Assembly: GCF_011762005.1 (NCBI RefSeq)
Contig: NZ_JAASQU010000004.1
Span: 186,001-250,000 of the forward strand
Direction: 5' to 3'
Source of the DNA: Qipengyuania flava
GTDB taxonomy: Bacteria > Pseudomonadota > Alphaproteobacteria > Sphingomonadales > Sphingomonadaceae
DNA: 64,000 nt
Below the pieces are notes generated by a model that did not search any database, was not told the origin of the DNA, and saw only the letters and a program-made list of their open reading frames with translations. Of the stretch, positions 35,340 through 43,378 are shown one piece after another (position 1 is the stretch's first letter; each line of letters starts with the position of its first letter). A program made the translations under genes and the position numbers.

Positions 35340-38312
35340 ATGACCGGATTCACTTTACGCCATAGTTGTGCGCTGGGCGCGCTTGCCACCGCTGCGCTTT
35401 ACGCATCGCCCGCATTCGCGCAGGCCGAGGTGGAAACCGCCGGTGCCGCCACGCAAAATGACAATCGCATCGTGGTGACCGGATCGTACATCCGTGGCAC
35501 GCCCGAAGATGCCGCCCTCCCCGTCGATGTGTTCACGGCGGACGATCTTGCCGAACAGGGCGTCGACAGCCCGCTCGAGTTCATCAAGGAACTGCCCTCG
35601 GTTGGCGCGTCGCTCGGCGACAGCAACCAGTTCTCCACCGATGCGCAGGGTTTCCAGGGCGTCGGTTCGCTTAACCTGCGCGGGCTCGGCCCGCAGCGCA
35701 CGCTCGTGCTGCTCAACGGCAAGCGTACCATCCTCAGCCCCGGCGCGGGCTTCGTCGACACGCAGCTGATGCCGCTGTTCGCGCTCGAGCGGATCGAGTT
35801 GCTCAAGGATGGCGCAGGTTCGACCTATGGCTCGGACGCGATTGCCGGCGTGGCCAATTTCATCACCCGGTCGACCTTCACCGGTTTCGAGTTCCAGGGC
35901 GACTACAATTTCATCGACGGATCGGACGACAATTACAGCCTCAGCGGTCTCGCGGGTTTCGAACTGGGCGATTCCGGCAATCTGGTGTTCGGCGCCGGCT
36001 GGCAACACCGCAGCGAACTGGGCACGCCGCAACGTGACTTCGTCAATGTCGGCTATGAGACCAACCCGTCGGCCTATTCCGCGCTGGCAACGCCGGGCCT
36101 GTTCGCGGTGAGCTATTTCGACACGGGAACCGGAACGGTGAATACACAGATCCGCCCCGATGTCGGCTGCACCGATCTGGGCGGCACGGTCGATGTGGGC
36201 CGGTGCTATTTCACCTATGTCCCGTTCGACAACATCACCGAGGACGAGAACCGCTATCAGGCCTTCGCCGAGCTCACCGTCGATCTCAGCGATACGATCC
36301 GCTTTCGCGCCGATGCGCTCTATTCGCGCAGCGAGCTCAAATCACTCAACTATTCGCCCGCCTTCCCGCCGACGCAGGGCCCCAACGGTTCGGGCTTCGT
36401 CAGCGCTTTCACCACTTCGCCAGCCAATCCGGGCGTAGCCGCCTTTCTCGATCAGGTCGGATTGCCGCAGAGTTCGGCGACCAACCCGATCGTGGCGGTC
36501 ACCAACGTTCTCTATCGCCCGTTCGGCTATCTCGGCAATCCGCGCGATGCAGATCGCGGCGCGGGCACCGGTAGCGCCATCAACGACGCCTATCGGTTCA
36601 GCGGTGGCTTCGAATTCGCACTCAGCGACACGCTGCGGTTGAACGTGGACGGCACATACTGGCAGTCGAACCGCGATTTCTACGCACCCGGCATCGTCGG
36701 GTCGCGGTTGCGGGCTGCGCTCAACGGGCTCGGCGGGCCGGATTGCGACGGTGTTACGCCGGGTGGCAATGGCTGCCAGTGGTTCAACCCGTTCACCAAT
36801 GCCGGACAAGGCAACGGCACGTTCAACATCTCCAACCCATTCTACCGACCAGGCGCGGAAAATAGCGAGGAACTGGTTGCGTGGCTGCAAGTGCCCAACG
36901 GCACACGCGAGCAGGAATCGCAGTTCGTCTTCGATGTGGTCCTTGCGGGCGAAACGGGGATCACCTTCAGCGGCGGTCCGCTGGCCTTCGCAGTGGGCGG
37001 CCAGTTCCGCGACAACCGCTACACCAGCGATCCCTACAACGAGGAATCGAACCTCGATGTGAACCCGTGCTTCATCGAGGGCGACCTCAGCTGCGTCGGG
37101 ACGACCACCGAGGGCGTCGGGCCATTCATCTTCCTCGGCGGTTCGCGCCCGGTCAGCCTGCAACAGGACGTGTATGCACTGTTCGCGGAACTCAATGCGC
37201 CGATCACCGACCGGCTTGAACTGTCCGCGGCTATCCGCTTCGAGGATTACGGCAGCCCGATCGGTTCGACCGTCAATCCGAAAGGCTCGCTGCGTTTCGA
37301 AGTGACCGATTGGCTGACGCTGCGCGGATCGGTCGGCACAACCTTCCGCGGGCCGCTGGCGTCGAACGTCTCACCCAATTTCGTCACGGCGCTCGAAGGC
37401 TTCACCGCCGCCGGCGGCAATTACAAATCGAAGGACATCTACGGCAATCCGACCGATCTTGGCCCGGAAACCGCCTTCACCTACAATATCGGGGCAATCA
37501 TCTCCGCACCCGTCGGTGGTGGCGATATGACCTTCTCGGTCGACTACTGGTCGATCGATCTCGAAGATCGCATCACGATTACGCCGGGCAATGCGATCGC
37601 GAGCGTGGTCGGCAATGGCCAGACAAACGGCCAGGCGCCGGTCGATTGTTCGAGCCCGCTGGTCAACCTGATAACCTTCTCGAACAACCAGTGCGTCCAG
37701 GGCACGACGCTAGGGATCGACATCAGCCGCGTGCGGACCGATTTCGTCAATGGCCCCGATGTGAAGATCGCGGGTCTCGATTTCGCGCTCAACGCCAGCT
37801 TCCCGCTGGGCGATACCGCCGAATTGTCCTTCGGCGCCAATGCGGTGTGGAATCTCGATTACAGCTTCGACGATTTCATCGTGCAGGGCGTCAACGTGCA
37901 GCCCGCCTATGACGCGGTCGGTTTCGGCAATTACTTCCGCGATCCGAACACCGTTCCCGAATGGCGTGCCAACGTCTTCGTCAATCTGGGTTTCGGCGAT
38001 TTCAACGCGCGCTACGCGATCCAGCATATCGATGGCGTGACCGACGATCGCTGCATCAATCGCGACCCCTGCTTCAGCACCGCGGGCGGCGTAGGGACCA
38101 ATTTCGGCGTCGAGAGCGGCTCCTACACGCAACACGATTTCGCGGTCACATACGATCTCGAACTGGCCGGTGCCGAGGTCCAGGTGCAGGCGGCGGTCGA
38201 AAACTTCACCGACGCCGCTCCTGCTGAAGCCCAGCTTCCGCTAGGCTTCAACCCGTTCATCGGCAATGCGATCGGACGCAATTACCGGCTTGGGCTTCGC
38301 ACGCGCTTCTAA
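35340..38312 (+). CDS. TonB-dependent receptor, long plug-barrel type
   Basis: A 990-residue outer-membrane receptor. The ATG at 35340 is chosen because GGAGAGGGAC sits just upstream. A signal peptide ends in PAFAQA, then comes the TonB box/plug start NRIVVTGSYIRGTPEDAALP, and GLGPQRTLVLLNGKR within the plug. The C-terminus is GNAIGRNYRLGLRTRF, with a terminal Phe. The type is common among receptors of unknown or carbohydrate/peptide ligands. It has its own promoter region with a palindromic operator (35275-35288) and its own terminator, so it is regulated separately from the receptor upstream. Confidence 0.92.
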   Translation: MTGFTLRHSCALGALATAALYASPAFAQAEVETAGAATQNDNRIVVTGSYIRGTPEDAALPVDVFTADDLAEQGVDSPLEFIKELPSVGASLGDSNQFSTDAQGFQGVGSLNLRGLGPQRTLVLLNGKRTILSPGAGFVDTQLMPLFALERIELLKDGAGSTYGSDAIAGVANFITRSTFTGFEFQGDYNFIDGSDDNYSLSGLAGFELGDSGNLVFGAGWQHRSELGTPQRDFVNVGYETNPSAYSALATPGLFAVSYFDTGTGTVNTQIRPDVGCTDLGGTVDVGRCYFTYVPFDNITEDENRYQAFAELTVDLSDTIRFRADALYSRSELKSLNYSPAFPPTQGPNGSGFVSAFTTSPANPGVAAFLDQVGLPQSSATNPIVAVTNVLYRPFGYLGNPRDADRGAGTGSAINDAYRFSGGFEFALSDTLRLNVDGTYWQSNRDFYAPGIVGSRLRAALNGLGGPDCDGVTPGGNGCQWFNPFTNAGQGNGTFNISNPFYRPGAENSEELVAWLQVPNGTREQESQFVFDVVLAGETGITFSGGPLAFAVGGQFRDNRYTSDPYNEESNLDVNPCFIEGDLSCVGTTTEGVGPFIFLGGSRPVSLQQDVYALFAELNAPITDRLELSAAIRFEDYGSPIGSTVNPKGSLRFEVTDWLTLRGSVGTTFRGPLASNVSPNFVTALEGFTAAGGNYKSKDIYGNPTDLGPETAFTYNIGAIISAPVGGGDMTFSVDYWSIDLEDRITITPGNAIASVVGNGQTNGQAPVDCSSPLVNLITFSNNQCVQGTTLGIDISRVRTDFVNGPDVKIAGLDFALNASFPLGDTAELSFGANAVWNLDYSFDDFIVQGVNVQPAYDAVGFGNYFRDPNTVPEWRANVFVNLGFGDFNARYAIQHIDGVTDDRCINRDPCFSTAGGVGTNFGVESGSYTQHDFAVTYDLELAGAEVQVQAAVENFTDAAPAEAQLPLGFNPFIGNAIGRNYRLGLRTRF

Positions 38313-38330
38313 ACGGAAGCCGCCTGACAC

Positions 38331-38366
38331 AAAGGGTCCGGAGCGCTGGCTTCGGACCCTTTTTTT
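38331..38366 (+). terminator. Strong terminator between convergent genes
   Basis: AAAGGGTCCG (38331-38340) pairs with its complement ending in a T run (38353 onward, CGGACCC then TTTTTTT). The stem is at least 10 bp if the A-T pairs are counted. It serves the TonB receptor gene and could also stop the minus-strand efflux operon that ends at 38379. Confidence 0.92.
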
Positions 38367-38378
38367 CGGCCTATCGGA

Positions 38379-39788
38379 TCAGCGCAGCGGGCTCCCGCCA
38401 AGCGCCTGCCACAAGAGAACCCTCGCCCGCTGCGCGCGGCCCATAGCCGCAGCGGCGCGTTCCCCGCTCGCATCGGCCGCGCGGCGTGCCTCCAGCACAG
38501 TCAGGAAATCGGCCAGCCCCGCTTCGTACCGGGTGTTCGCCAGCCGGGCCGCGCGCTGCAGGGCGGCAGCTTCCCGCACGGCAGCAGCGGCTTCTTCATC
38601 CGCCGAGGCGACGAGGCCGTAGCCCGCCTCGGCATCGCCCAGCGCCGTGTAGACGACGCCACGATAGGCCTCGAAAGCGGCGCGCTTGCCCGCAGCAGCG
38701 CCATCGATTTCGGCCTCGATCCGGCCGAAATCGATCAGCGGACCAGCGATAGCCGCGCCCACCGAGCCGACGAGGGAGTCGTTGTCGAACAGGTCGCCGA
38801 TGCCGAAGGCAAGCAGACCGATCGCACCCGACAGATCGAACACCGGAAAGCGCCGGCGCGCGGCCGCCGCCAGGTCGGCGTCGGCGGCAGCCAGCTCCGC
38901 AGCCGCGGCAAGCACATCGGGTCGATTGACCAGCAATGCGGAGGGAAGCGTCGCCGGGGGCAATGGGCGCGACTGCGCCTCCCCATCCTGCGCCAGCGCC
39001 GCACGCACCTGCGCACCGCCCTGCGCGGTCAGCGTAACGAGCCGTCCCAACAGCCGGGCGCGTTCGCTCTCGAGCGCGGACAACCTGCTGCGCGATCCCG
39101 CCGCGGCGCTTTCGGCGCGTACACGATCAAAGCCCGGCGCGATCCCTGCGCGTTCGCGCACCCCGGCGAGCCGCGCGAGTTCGTCGGCGGAGGCCAGGTC
39201 GCTGCGGATCTCACGCTCGCGCGCTTCGAGCGTCCGCCAGTCGATCACGGTGGCCGCGATTTCGGACAGCAGCGCAAGGCGTACGGCACGCGCGCTGGCG
39301 TCCGCGGCATCGGCGCGCGCGAGCGCGGCGCGTTCCTGTGCTCGCAGCCGCCCGAACAGGTCGAGGTCCCAACGCGCGGTAAGATTGGCGGCATAGGACG
39401 TCCGCTCGGTGTCTATGGCGATACCGGGTGGCAGCGCTCCCCCGAACGATTCGGGATTGGTACGCTGGCGTGTGACCGAGGCATTGGCCCCGATTTCAGG
39501 CAAGCGACTGGCCCCAGCCCGATCCGCACCGGCGCGCGCCTGTTCGACCCTGGCGACCGCTTCCGCCAAGCTTGGCGAGGAGGCGAGCGCTTGCGCCGCC
39601 AGGGTGTCGAACGCAGGGTCACCAATCGGCAACAAGCGTTCGAGCGCGACCTCGGTCGTGCCATCCGCTGCGAAGAGATAGCTTTCGGGCAGCACTGGTA
39701 CCGGCGTGACCACTTCGGGCGGCGGCCCCGCAGCACAGGCTGCCAGCGAGAGCGCGCTCGCCGTCGCGAGGATCGCGCCGCGGATCAC
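38379..39788 (-). CDS. Outer-membrane efflux lipoprotein, NodT/TolC family
   Basis: A 469-residue outer-membrane factor. The signal peptide ends in the lipobox LAAC, so it is lipid-anchored. Two repeated OEP domains follow, with long helices such as SPSLAEAVARVEQARAGADR and NRPDVLAAAAELAAADADLA; LTARWDLDLFGRLRA is a typical NodT-type signature. It would form the exit duct of a tripartite pump. The ATG at 39788 overlaps the membrane-fusion gene stop by 4 bp, so it is coupled to it in one operon. Confidence 0.92.
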   Translation of the reverse strand: MIRGAILATASALSLAACAAGPPPEVVTPVPVLPESYLFAADGTTEVALERLLPIGDPAFDTLAAQALASSPSLAEAVARVEQARAGADRAGASRLPEIGANASVTRQRTNPESFGGALPPGIAIDTERTSYAANLTARWDLDLFGRLRAQERAALARADAADASARAVRLALLSEIAATVIDWRTLEAREREIRSDLASADELARLAGVRERAGIAPGFDRVRAESAAAGSRSRLSALESERARLLGRLVTLTAQGGAQVRAALAQDGEAQSRPLPPATLPSALLVNRPDVLAAAAELAAADADLAAAARRRFPVFDLSGAIGLLAFGIGDLFDNDSLVGSVGAAIAGPLIDFGRIEAEIDGAAAGKRAAFEAYRGVVYTALGDAEAGYGLVASADEEAAAAVREAAALQRAARLANTRYEAGLADFLTVLEARRAADASGERAAAAMGRAQRARVLLWQALGGSPLR

Positions 39789-40768
39789 TGATCGGCTCCC
39801 TCGGCCGCGATATAGGCGTCGACCTGCTGTCCAACGCGGAACAGGCCGTTTGTTTCGGGCAGCTGGTAGATGACCTGCAGCACGCGCACGTCGACCCGCT
39901 CGGCGGCACTGTTGGTCAGCGAACGCTTGGGGACGACCAAAGGCTCGGCGCGGACGAAAAGTGCCTCGACCTGCTTGTCCGATGCCCCGCGCGGGCTGAC
40001 CGTAGCCGGTGCGCCCAGCGCCAGCCGCGGCGCCTGCTCCTCGTCGATGTCGATCCGTACGTGCAGGGGGCTGGTCTGCCCCATCTCGATGAAGGGCTGT
40101 GCACCACCCCCGCCCATCGTGCTGACATATTCGCCTTTGCGGATATTGACCGCGAGAATTTCGCCCGCGATCGGCGCGCGCACCTTCAGCCGCGCAATTT
40201 CGGTCCGCGCCGAACCGGCGCGTGCCTGCGCCGCGTCCAGCCGGGCCCGTGCCAGCCGAAGCCGTTCACCGGCAGCGGTGGCTTCGCCTTCGGCGCGAAT
40301 AACCTCGGCACGGCTGACCGCGGCGGGATCTTCGACATTGCGATACAGCGCCAGCTGGCTCGCCGCGGTGTTCCGAGAGCTTTCGGCCTCCACAATCGCT
40401 GCGCGTGCTTCGGCAATCGCGGCGTCCGCCTCGCGCAATTGCGCCCGCACCGCACGGTCGTCGACGGTGAACAGCAAGTCACCCTCGCCCACGCGGTCGC
40501 CGGGCTGGACATAGAGACCGGTGATCAGACCCGAGAGTGCTGAGCCGATCTGGATCGTCTCGCTCGACGGTTCGACCACGCCCGATCCGGCCACGCGCGC
40601 CTCGGCAGCAAGCTGTTCGGGCGCGCGCGGCGGTTCGCGGCCGGGCTCCGACAATTCGCGATCGGGCAGGCCCGCAAGAATGAAAGCGACGGCGGCAAGA
40701 AGACCGACGATCGCGATCAGCGGCAGGATCTGGCGCGAGAAACTGAGATTCTTCAAGTCGAGTGCCAT
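39785..40768 (-). CDS. Periplasmic adaptor (HlyD/DevB-type membrane fusion protein)
   Basis: A 327-residue adaptor with one N-terminal membrane segment (ILPLIAIVGLLAAVAFILAG), a biotinyl-lipoyl-like domain (GLITGLYVQPGDRVGEGDLL), a coiled-coil hairpin rich in Ala/Glu/Arg (about residues 105-190) and a beta-barrel part (APIAGEILAVNIRKGEYV). The ATG at 40768 (MALDLKNLSF) has AAGGAC upstream; the 11 codons before it lack support. It links the ABC permease below to the outer-membrane factor, as DevB does in DevBCA systems. Confidence 0.9.
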   Translation of the reverse strand: MALDLKNLSFSRQILPLIAIVGLLAAVAFILAGLPDRELSEPGREPPRAPEQLAAEARVAGSGVVEPSSETIQIGSALSGLITGLYVQPGDRVGEGDLLFTVDDRAVRAQLREADAAIAEARAAIVEAESSRNTAASQLALYRNVEDPAAVSRAEVIRAEGEATAAGERLRLARARLDAAQARAGSARTEIARLKVRAPIAGEILAVNIRKGEYVSTMGGGGAQPFIEMGQTSPLHVRIDIDEEQAPRLALGAPATVSPRGASDKQVEALFVRAEPLVVPKRSLTNSAAERVDVRVLQVIYQLPETNGLFRVGQQVDAYIAAEGADQ

Positions 40769-40769
40769 G

Positions 40770-41513
40770 TCAGTGTCCTTCGGGCATGTCCTTGCCGTCA
40801 TGCGTAATCCGCCCGTCCTCGAGCACGAGAATGCGGTCCGCGAGATCGAAAATGCGGTTGTCGTGCGTCACGATGATGCAGGCGCGATCCTCGGCCACTG
40901 CAACGTCGCGCAGCAGGTCCATCACGCGTCGCCCCGACGACGCATCGAGGGCCGCGGTCGGCTCGTCGCACACCACCAGCCGCGGTTCGTGAACCAGCGC
41001 GCGGGCAATGGCGACACGCTGCTGTTGTCCGCCCGAAAGCTGGCGCGGCAGCTTGTCCGCCTGATCACCGATATTGAGCTTTTCCAGCATCGCCACCGCG
41101 CGCTCGCGGGCCTCGAGCCGATCCATCCCCTGCGCGATCAGCGGGACCGCGGCATTGTTCGCCGCATCGATCGAGGGGATCAGATTATACTGCTGGAAGA
41201 TGAAACCAATGTTCTGCAGCCGGAATTCGACCAGATCGCTATCGGACAGTTCGTAGATGTCGGTGCCGAAGACCTTTACCTCACCCTGGGTCGGCCACAG
41301 TATCCCGCACATGATCGAGATCAGCGTGGTCTTGCCCGACCCGCTTTCGCCGACGAGAAAGGTGAGCTCCCCGGCGCGGATGTCGAGATCGATACCGTGC
41401 AGTACGGTAATCGTCTGCTGGCCCGCCTGGAAATCACGGGTCACGGCGCGTGTACAGATCGCCGCTTCGGGCCTGCAGCCACCGATGGCGGTCGTGTCGA
41501 TCGGAGTCCCCAT
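40770..41513 (-). CDS. ABC transporter ATPase (DevA/MacB/LolD type)
   Basis: A 247-residue nucleotide-binding subunit. Walker A GESGSGKT is at 55-62, the Q-loop is in FIFQQYNLIPS, the signature LSGGQQQR is near residue 158, Walker B is LVVCDEPTAALD and the switch His is in IIVTHDNRI. It starts one base inside the permease stop and ends 1 bp before the adaptor start. The short insertion pattern fits the MacB/LolD/DevA group, which powers mechanotransmission rather than membrane transport through the permease. Confidence 0.93.
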   Translation of the reverse strand: MGTPIDTTAIGGCRPEAAICTRAVTRDFQAGQQTITVLHGIDLDIRAGELTFLVGESGSGKTTLISIMCGILWPTQGEVKVFGTDIYELSDSDLVEFRLQNIGFIFQQYNLIPSIDAANNAAVPLIAQGMDRLEARERAVAMLEKLNIGDQADKLPRQLSGGQQQRVAIARALVHEPRLVVCDEPTAALDASSGRRVMDLLRDVAVAEDRACIIVTHDNRIFDLADRILVLEDGRITHDGKDMPEGH

Positions 41514-42646
41514 CAGCGGAACACCGATGCGGGCTCGGTCTTGAGCACGTTGCGCAGCGCCAGCCAGCCGGTCAGCGCGAGAATGAGGAACACCGCGACA
41601 AGGCTGATCAGCGGGATCTGCCAGGGAATGTAGAACCCCTTGAAGGTCGGATTGCTCGAGAAACCCCAGATGAAGAACACCGTGCCGACGACGCCGAGGC
41701 CGTAGCCCACGAGGCCCACCAGCCCCGCCTGAACCGCGACCATGCGGCGGATCTTGGCATTGGTCACGCCGATCGCCTTGAGTGCGCCGAACTGCTTGAT
41801 GTTGTCGCGGATGAACAGGCTGAAGGTGAGCCCGACGATCGCGACCCCGACGATGAAGCCGAGCGCGACGGTAATCCCGAAATTGAGCGGAATGCCGGTG
41901 TTCTCGATGATGAAGTCGATCCCGTCCTGCGCGAACTCGTCGCGCGTCTGCGCCTTCAGGCCGGTTTCGTCCTCGATCCGTTCGGACAACGCCTTCGCCT
42001 GAAGCGGATCCTCGGCCCCGACCAGTACGAAGGACAACCGGTTGCGCGTACCCGGCACGAAATTCAGGGCCTGGCTGTATTTGGTGTAGAGCACCACAGT
42101 GCTGGTAAAGCTGGGAATGGCATCCGCGATCCCGCGGATCACCGCGCGCTGGTCGTTGAGTTCGAGCCGCTCCCCAATCGGCGATTGCCCCGGGAACATG
42201 CGCGTGGTGCCAACATCGTCGATAATCACGCTGTCGGGCTGCGACAACACCTCGATCGATCCCTCGACCATGCTCTTGGGCAGTCCGATCAGCGTAGCAT
42301 CGTCAACCCCAATGACCGCAACCCCTTCGAGATCGCCATCCTTGGTGCGTACGCTGGCCTGCGCCCGCAGATGCGGCACGGCCCATTCGACGCCGGGGAC
42401 GCTGCGCACCTTGTCCAGCGCGGTAGACGGCATGGCATAGGCGACGTCGGTCGTGCGGCTGACCGGGTCCATGACCCAGACGTCGGCGCTCGAGACATTG
42501 TACACGCCGCTCGCGCCGCGCTCGATCAGATTGACGAAAATGGTCAGCTGCTGCGTGATCAACAGCGTGGAAAATGCAATGCCGAAGACCAACCCGTAGA
42601 ATTTCTGGGCGTCGCCGGTCAGCATTCTGATCGCAATCCAGAGCAC
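41513..42646 (-). CDS. ABC transporter permease (DevC/MacB FtsX-like), GTG start
   Basis: A 377-residue inner-membrane permease. One N-terminal membrane helix (YGLVFGIAFSTLLITQQL) is followed by a large periplasmic domain (about 45-255) and three C-terminal helices (FGITVALGFIVGVAIVGLTF; VGLVGYGLGVVGTVFFIWGF; LISLVAVFLILALTGWLALR), the 1+3 FtsX-like topology of MacB and DevC. The start is a GTG at 42646 with GGAAGG upstream. It is the first gene of the four-gene efflux operon, and its promoter overlaps the two TetR operators at 42682-42715. Confidence 0.9.
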   Translation of the reverse strand: MLWIAIRMLTGDAQKFYGLVFGIAFSTLLITQQLTIFVNLIERGASGVYNVSSADVWVMDPVSRTTDVAYAMPSTALDKVRSVPGVEWAVPHLRAQASVRTKDGDLEGVAVIGVDDATLIGLPKSMVEGSIEVLSQPDSVIIDDVGTTRMFPGQSPIGERLELNDQRAVIRGIADAIPSFTSTVVLYTKYSQALNFVPGTRNRLSFVLVGAEDPLQAKALSERIEDETGLKAQTRDEFAQDGIDFIIENTGIPLNFGITVALGFIVGVAIVGLTFSLFIRDNIKQFGALKAIGVTNAKIRRMVAVQAGLVGLVGYGLGVVGTVFFIWGFSSNPTFKGFYIPWQIPLISLVAVFLILALTGWLALRNVLKTEPASVFR

Positions 42647-42681
42647 GCTAGCTTGCCTTCCCTCACCGAACCGTCCATTAC

Positions 42682-42715
42682 TGAACGACAGCGTTCAAGT
42701 GAACGGAGGCGTTCA
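42682..42715. promoter_or_regulatory. Two TetR operators (TGAACG-N4-CGTTCA) between divergent genes
   Basis: Perfect inverted repeats TGAACG-ACAG-CGTTCA (42682-42697) and TGAACG-GAGG-CGTTCA (42700-42715) lie 18 bp apart centre to centre. They fill the gap between the efflux operon (GTG at 42646) and the TetR gene (TTG at 42718). The spacer of the second operator contains GGAGG, the ribosome site of the TetR gene. Binding would block both transcripts, the classic arrangement for a TetR-controlled pump. Confidence 0.9.
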
Positions 42716-42717
42716 GA

Positions 42718-43344
42718 TTGTCAAGTGGTGAAGTGAAGCGGACCGGTCGACCGACCGATGAGGCCAAGCGCGAGGCCATTCTTACAGCCGCGGCGGACAG
42801 CTTCTTTGCGCATGGCTTTGCGGCCAGTTCGATCGAGCAGATCGCCGCCGACGCTGGCGTGTCGAAAGTTACGATCTACAACCGCTTCGGCGACAAGCGG
42901 GCGTTGTTCATCGCGGCGGTGGAGCGCGAATGCGAACAATTGCGTGGCAATCTGGAAATGCCTCAGGTCGCGAGCGGCAATCTGCGCGATCGGCTGACTG
43001 CGATCGGAGAGGCTATGACCGCGTTTCTCTCGCGTCCCAAAATGGTCCAGTTCGAGCGCCGCATCGCCGCGGAAACAGAGCATGAGTCGTCCGTAGGCGA
43101 AGCATTTCTAGTGGCCGGGCCATGGCGGATGAAGCGCGCATTCGCAGCACTGATCGATGCGATGCATGAGGCCGGCGACATAGAGGTCGACGATCCGGAA
43201 CTCGCGGCCGAGCAGTTCGCCAGCATGTGCAAGGGTATGGGCGATCTCGAACGGCGGTTCGGCGCAGCGCCCGATCCCCAGCGCAACCGCGAGCGCATCG
43301 CTGGCGCAGTGGAGGTGTTCTGCCGGGCCTACGCGCGCGACTAA
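42718..43344 (+). CDS. TetR-family repressor of the divergent efflux operon
   Basis: A 208-residue TetR regulator. The helix-turn-helix is in SIEQIAADAGVSKVTIYNRF after the usual GRPTDEAKREAILTAA start. The start is a TTG at 42718, 8 bp after GGAGG; a GTG at 42733 is the alternative. The C-terminal domain (MVQFERRIAAETEHESSVG) would bind the inducing drug or metabolite. The two operators directly upstream indicate autorepression and repression of the pump genes. The histidine kinase gene follows after 34 bp, so the two may be partly cotranscribed. Confidence 0.9.
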   Translation: MSSGEVKRTGRPTDEAKREAILTAAADSFFAHGFAASSIEQIAADAGVSKVTIYNRFGDKRALFIAAVERECEQLRGNLEMPQVASGNLRDRLTAIGEAMTAFLSRPKMVQFERRIAAETEHESSVGEAFLVAGPWRMKRAFAALIDAMHEAGDIEVDDPELAAEQFASMCKGMGDLERRFGAAPDPQRNRERIAGAVEVFCRAYARD

Positions 43345-43378
43345 CAATCTTCTAACACGCACCGAGGGGGATAACGCG

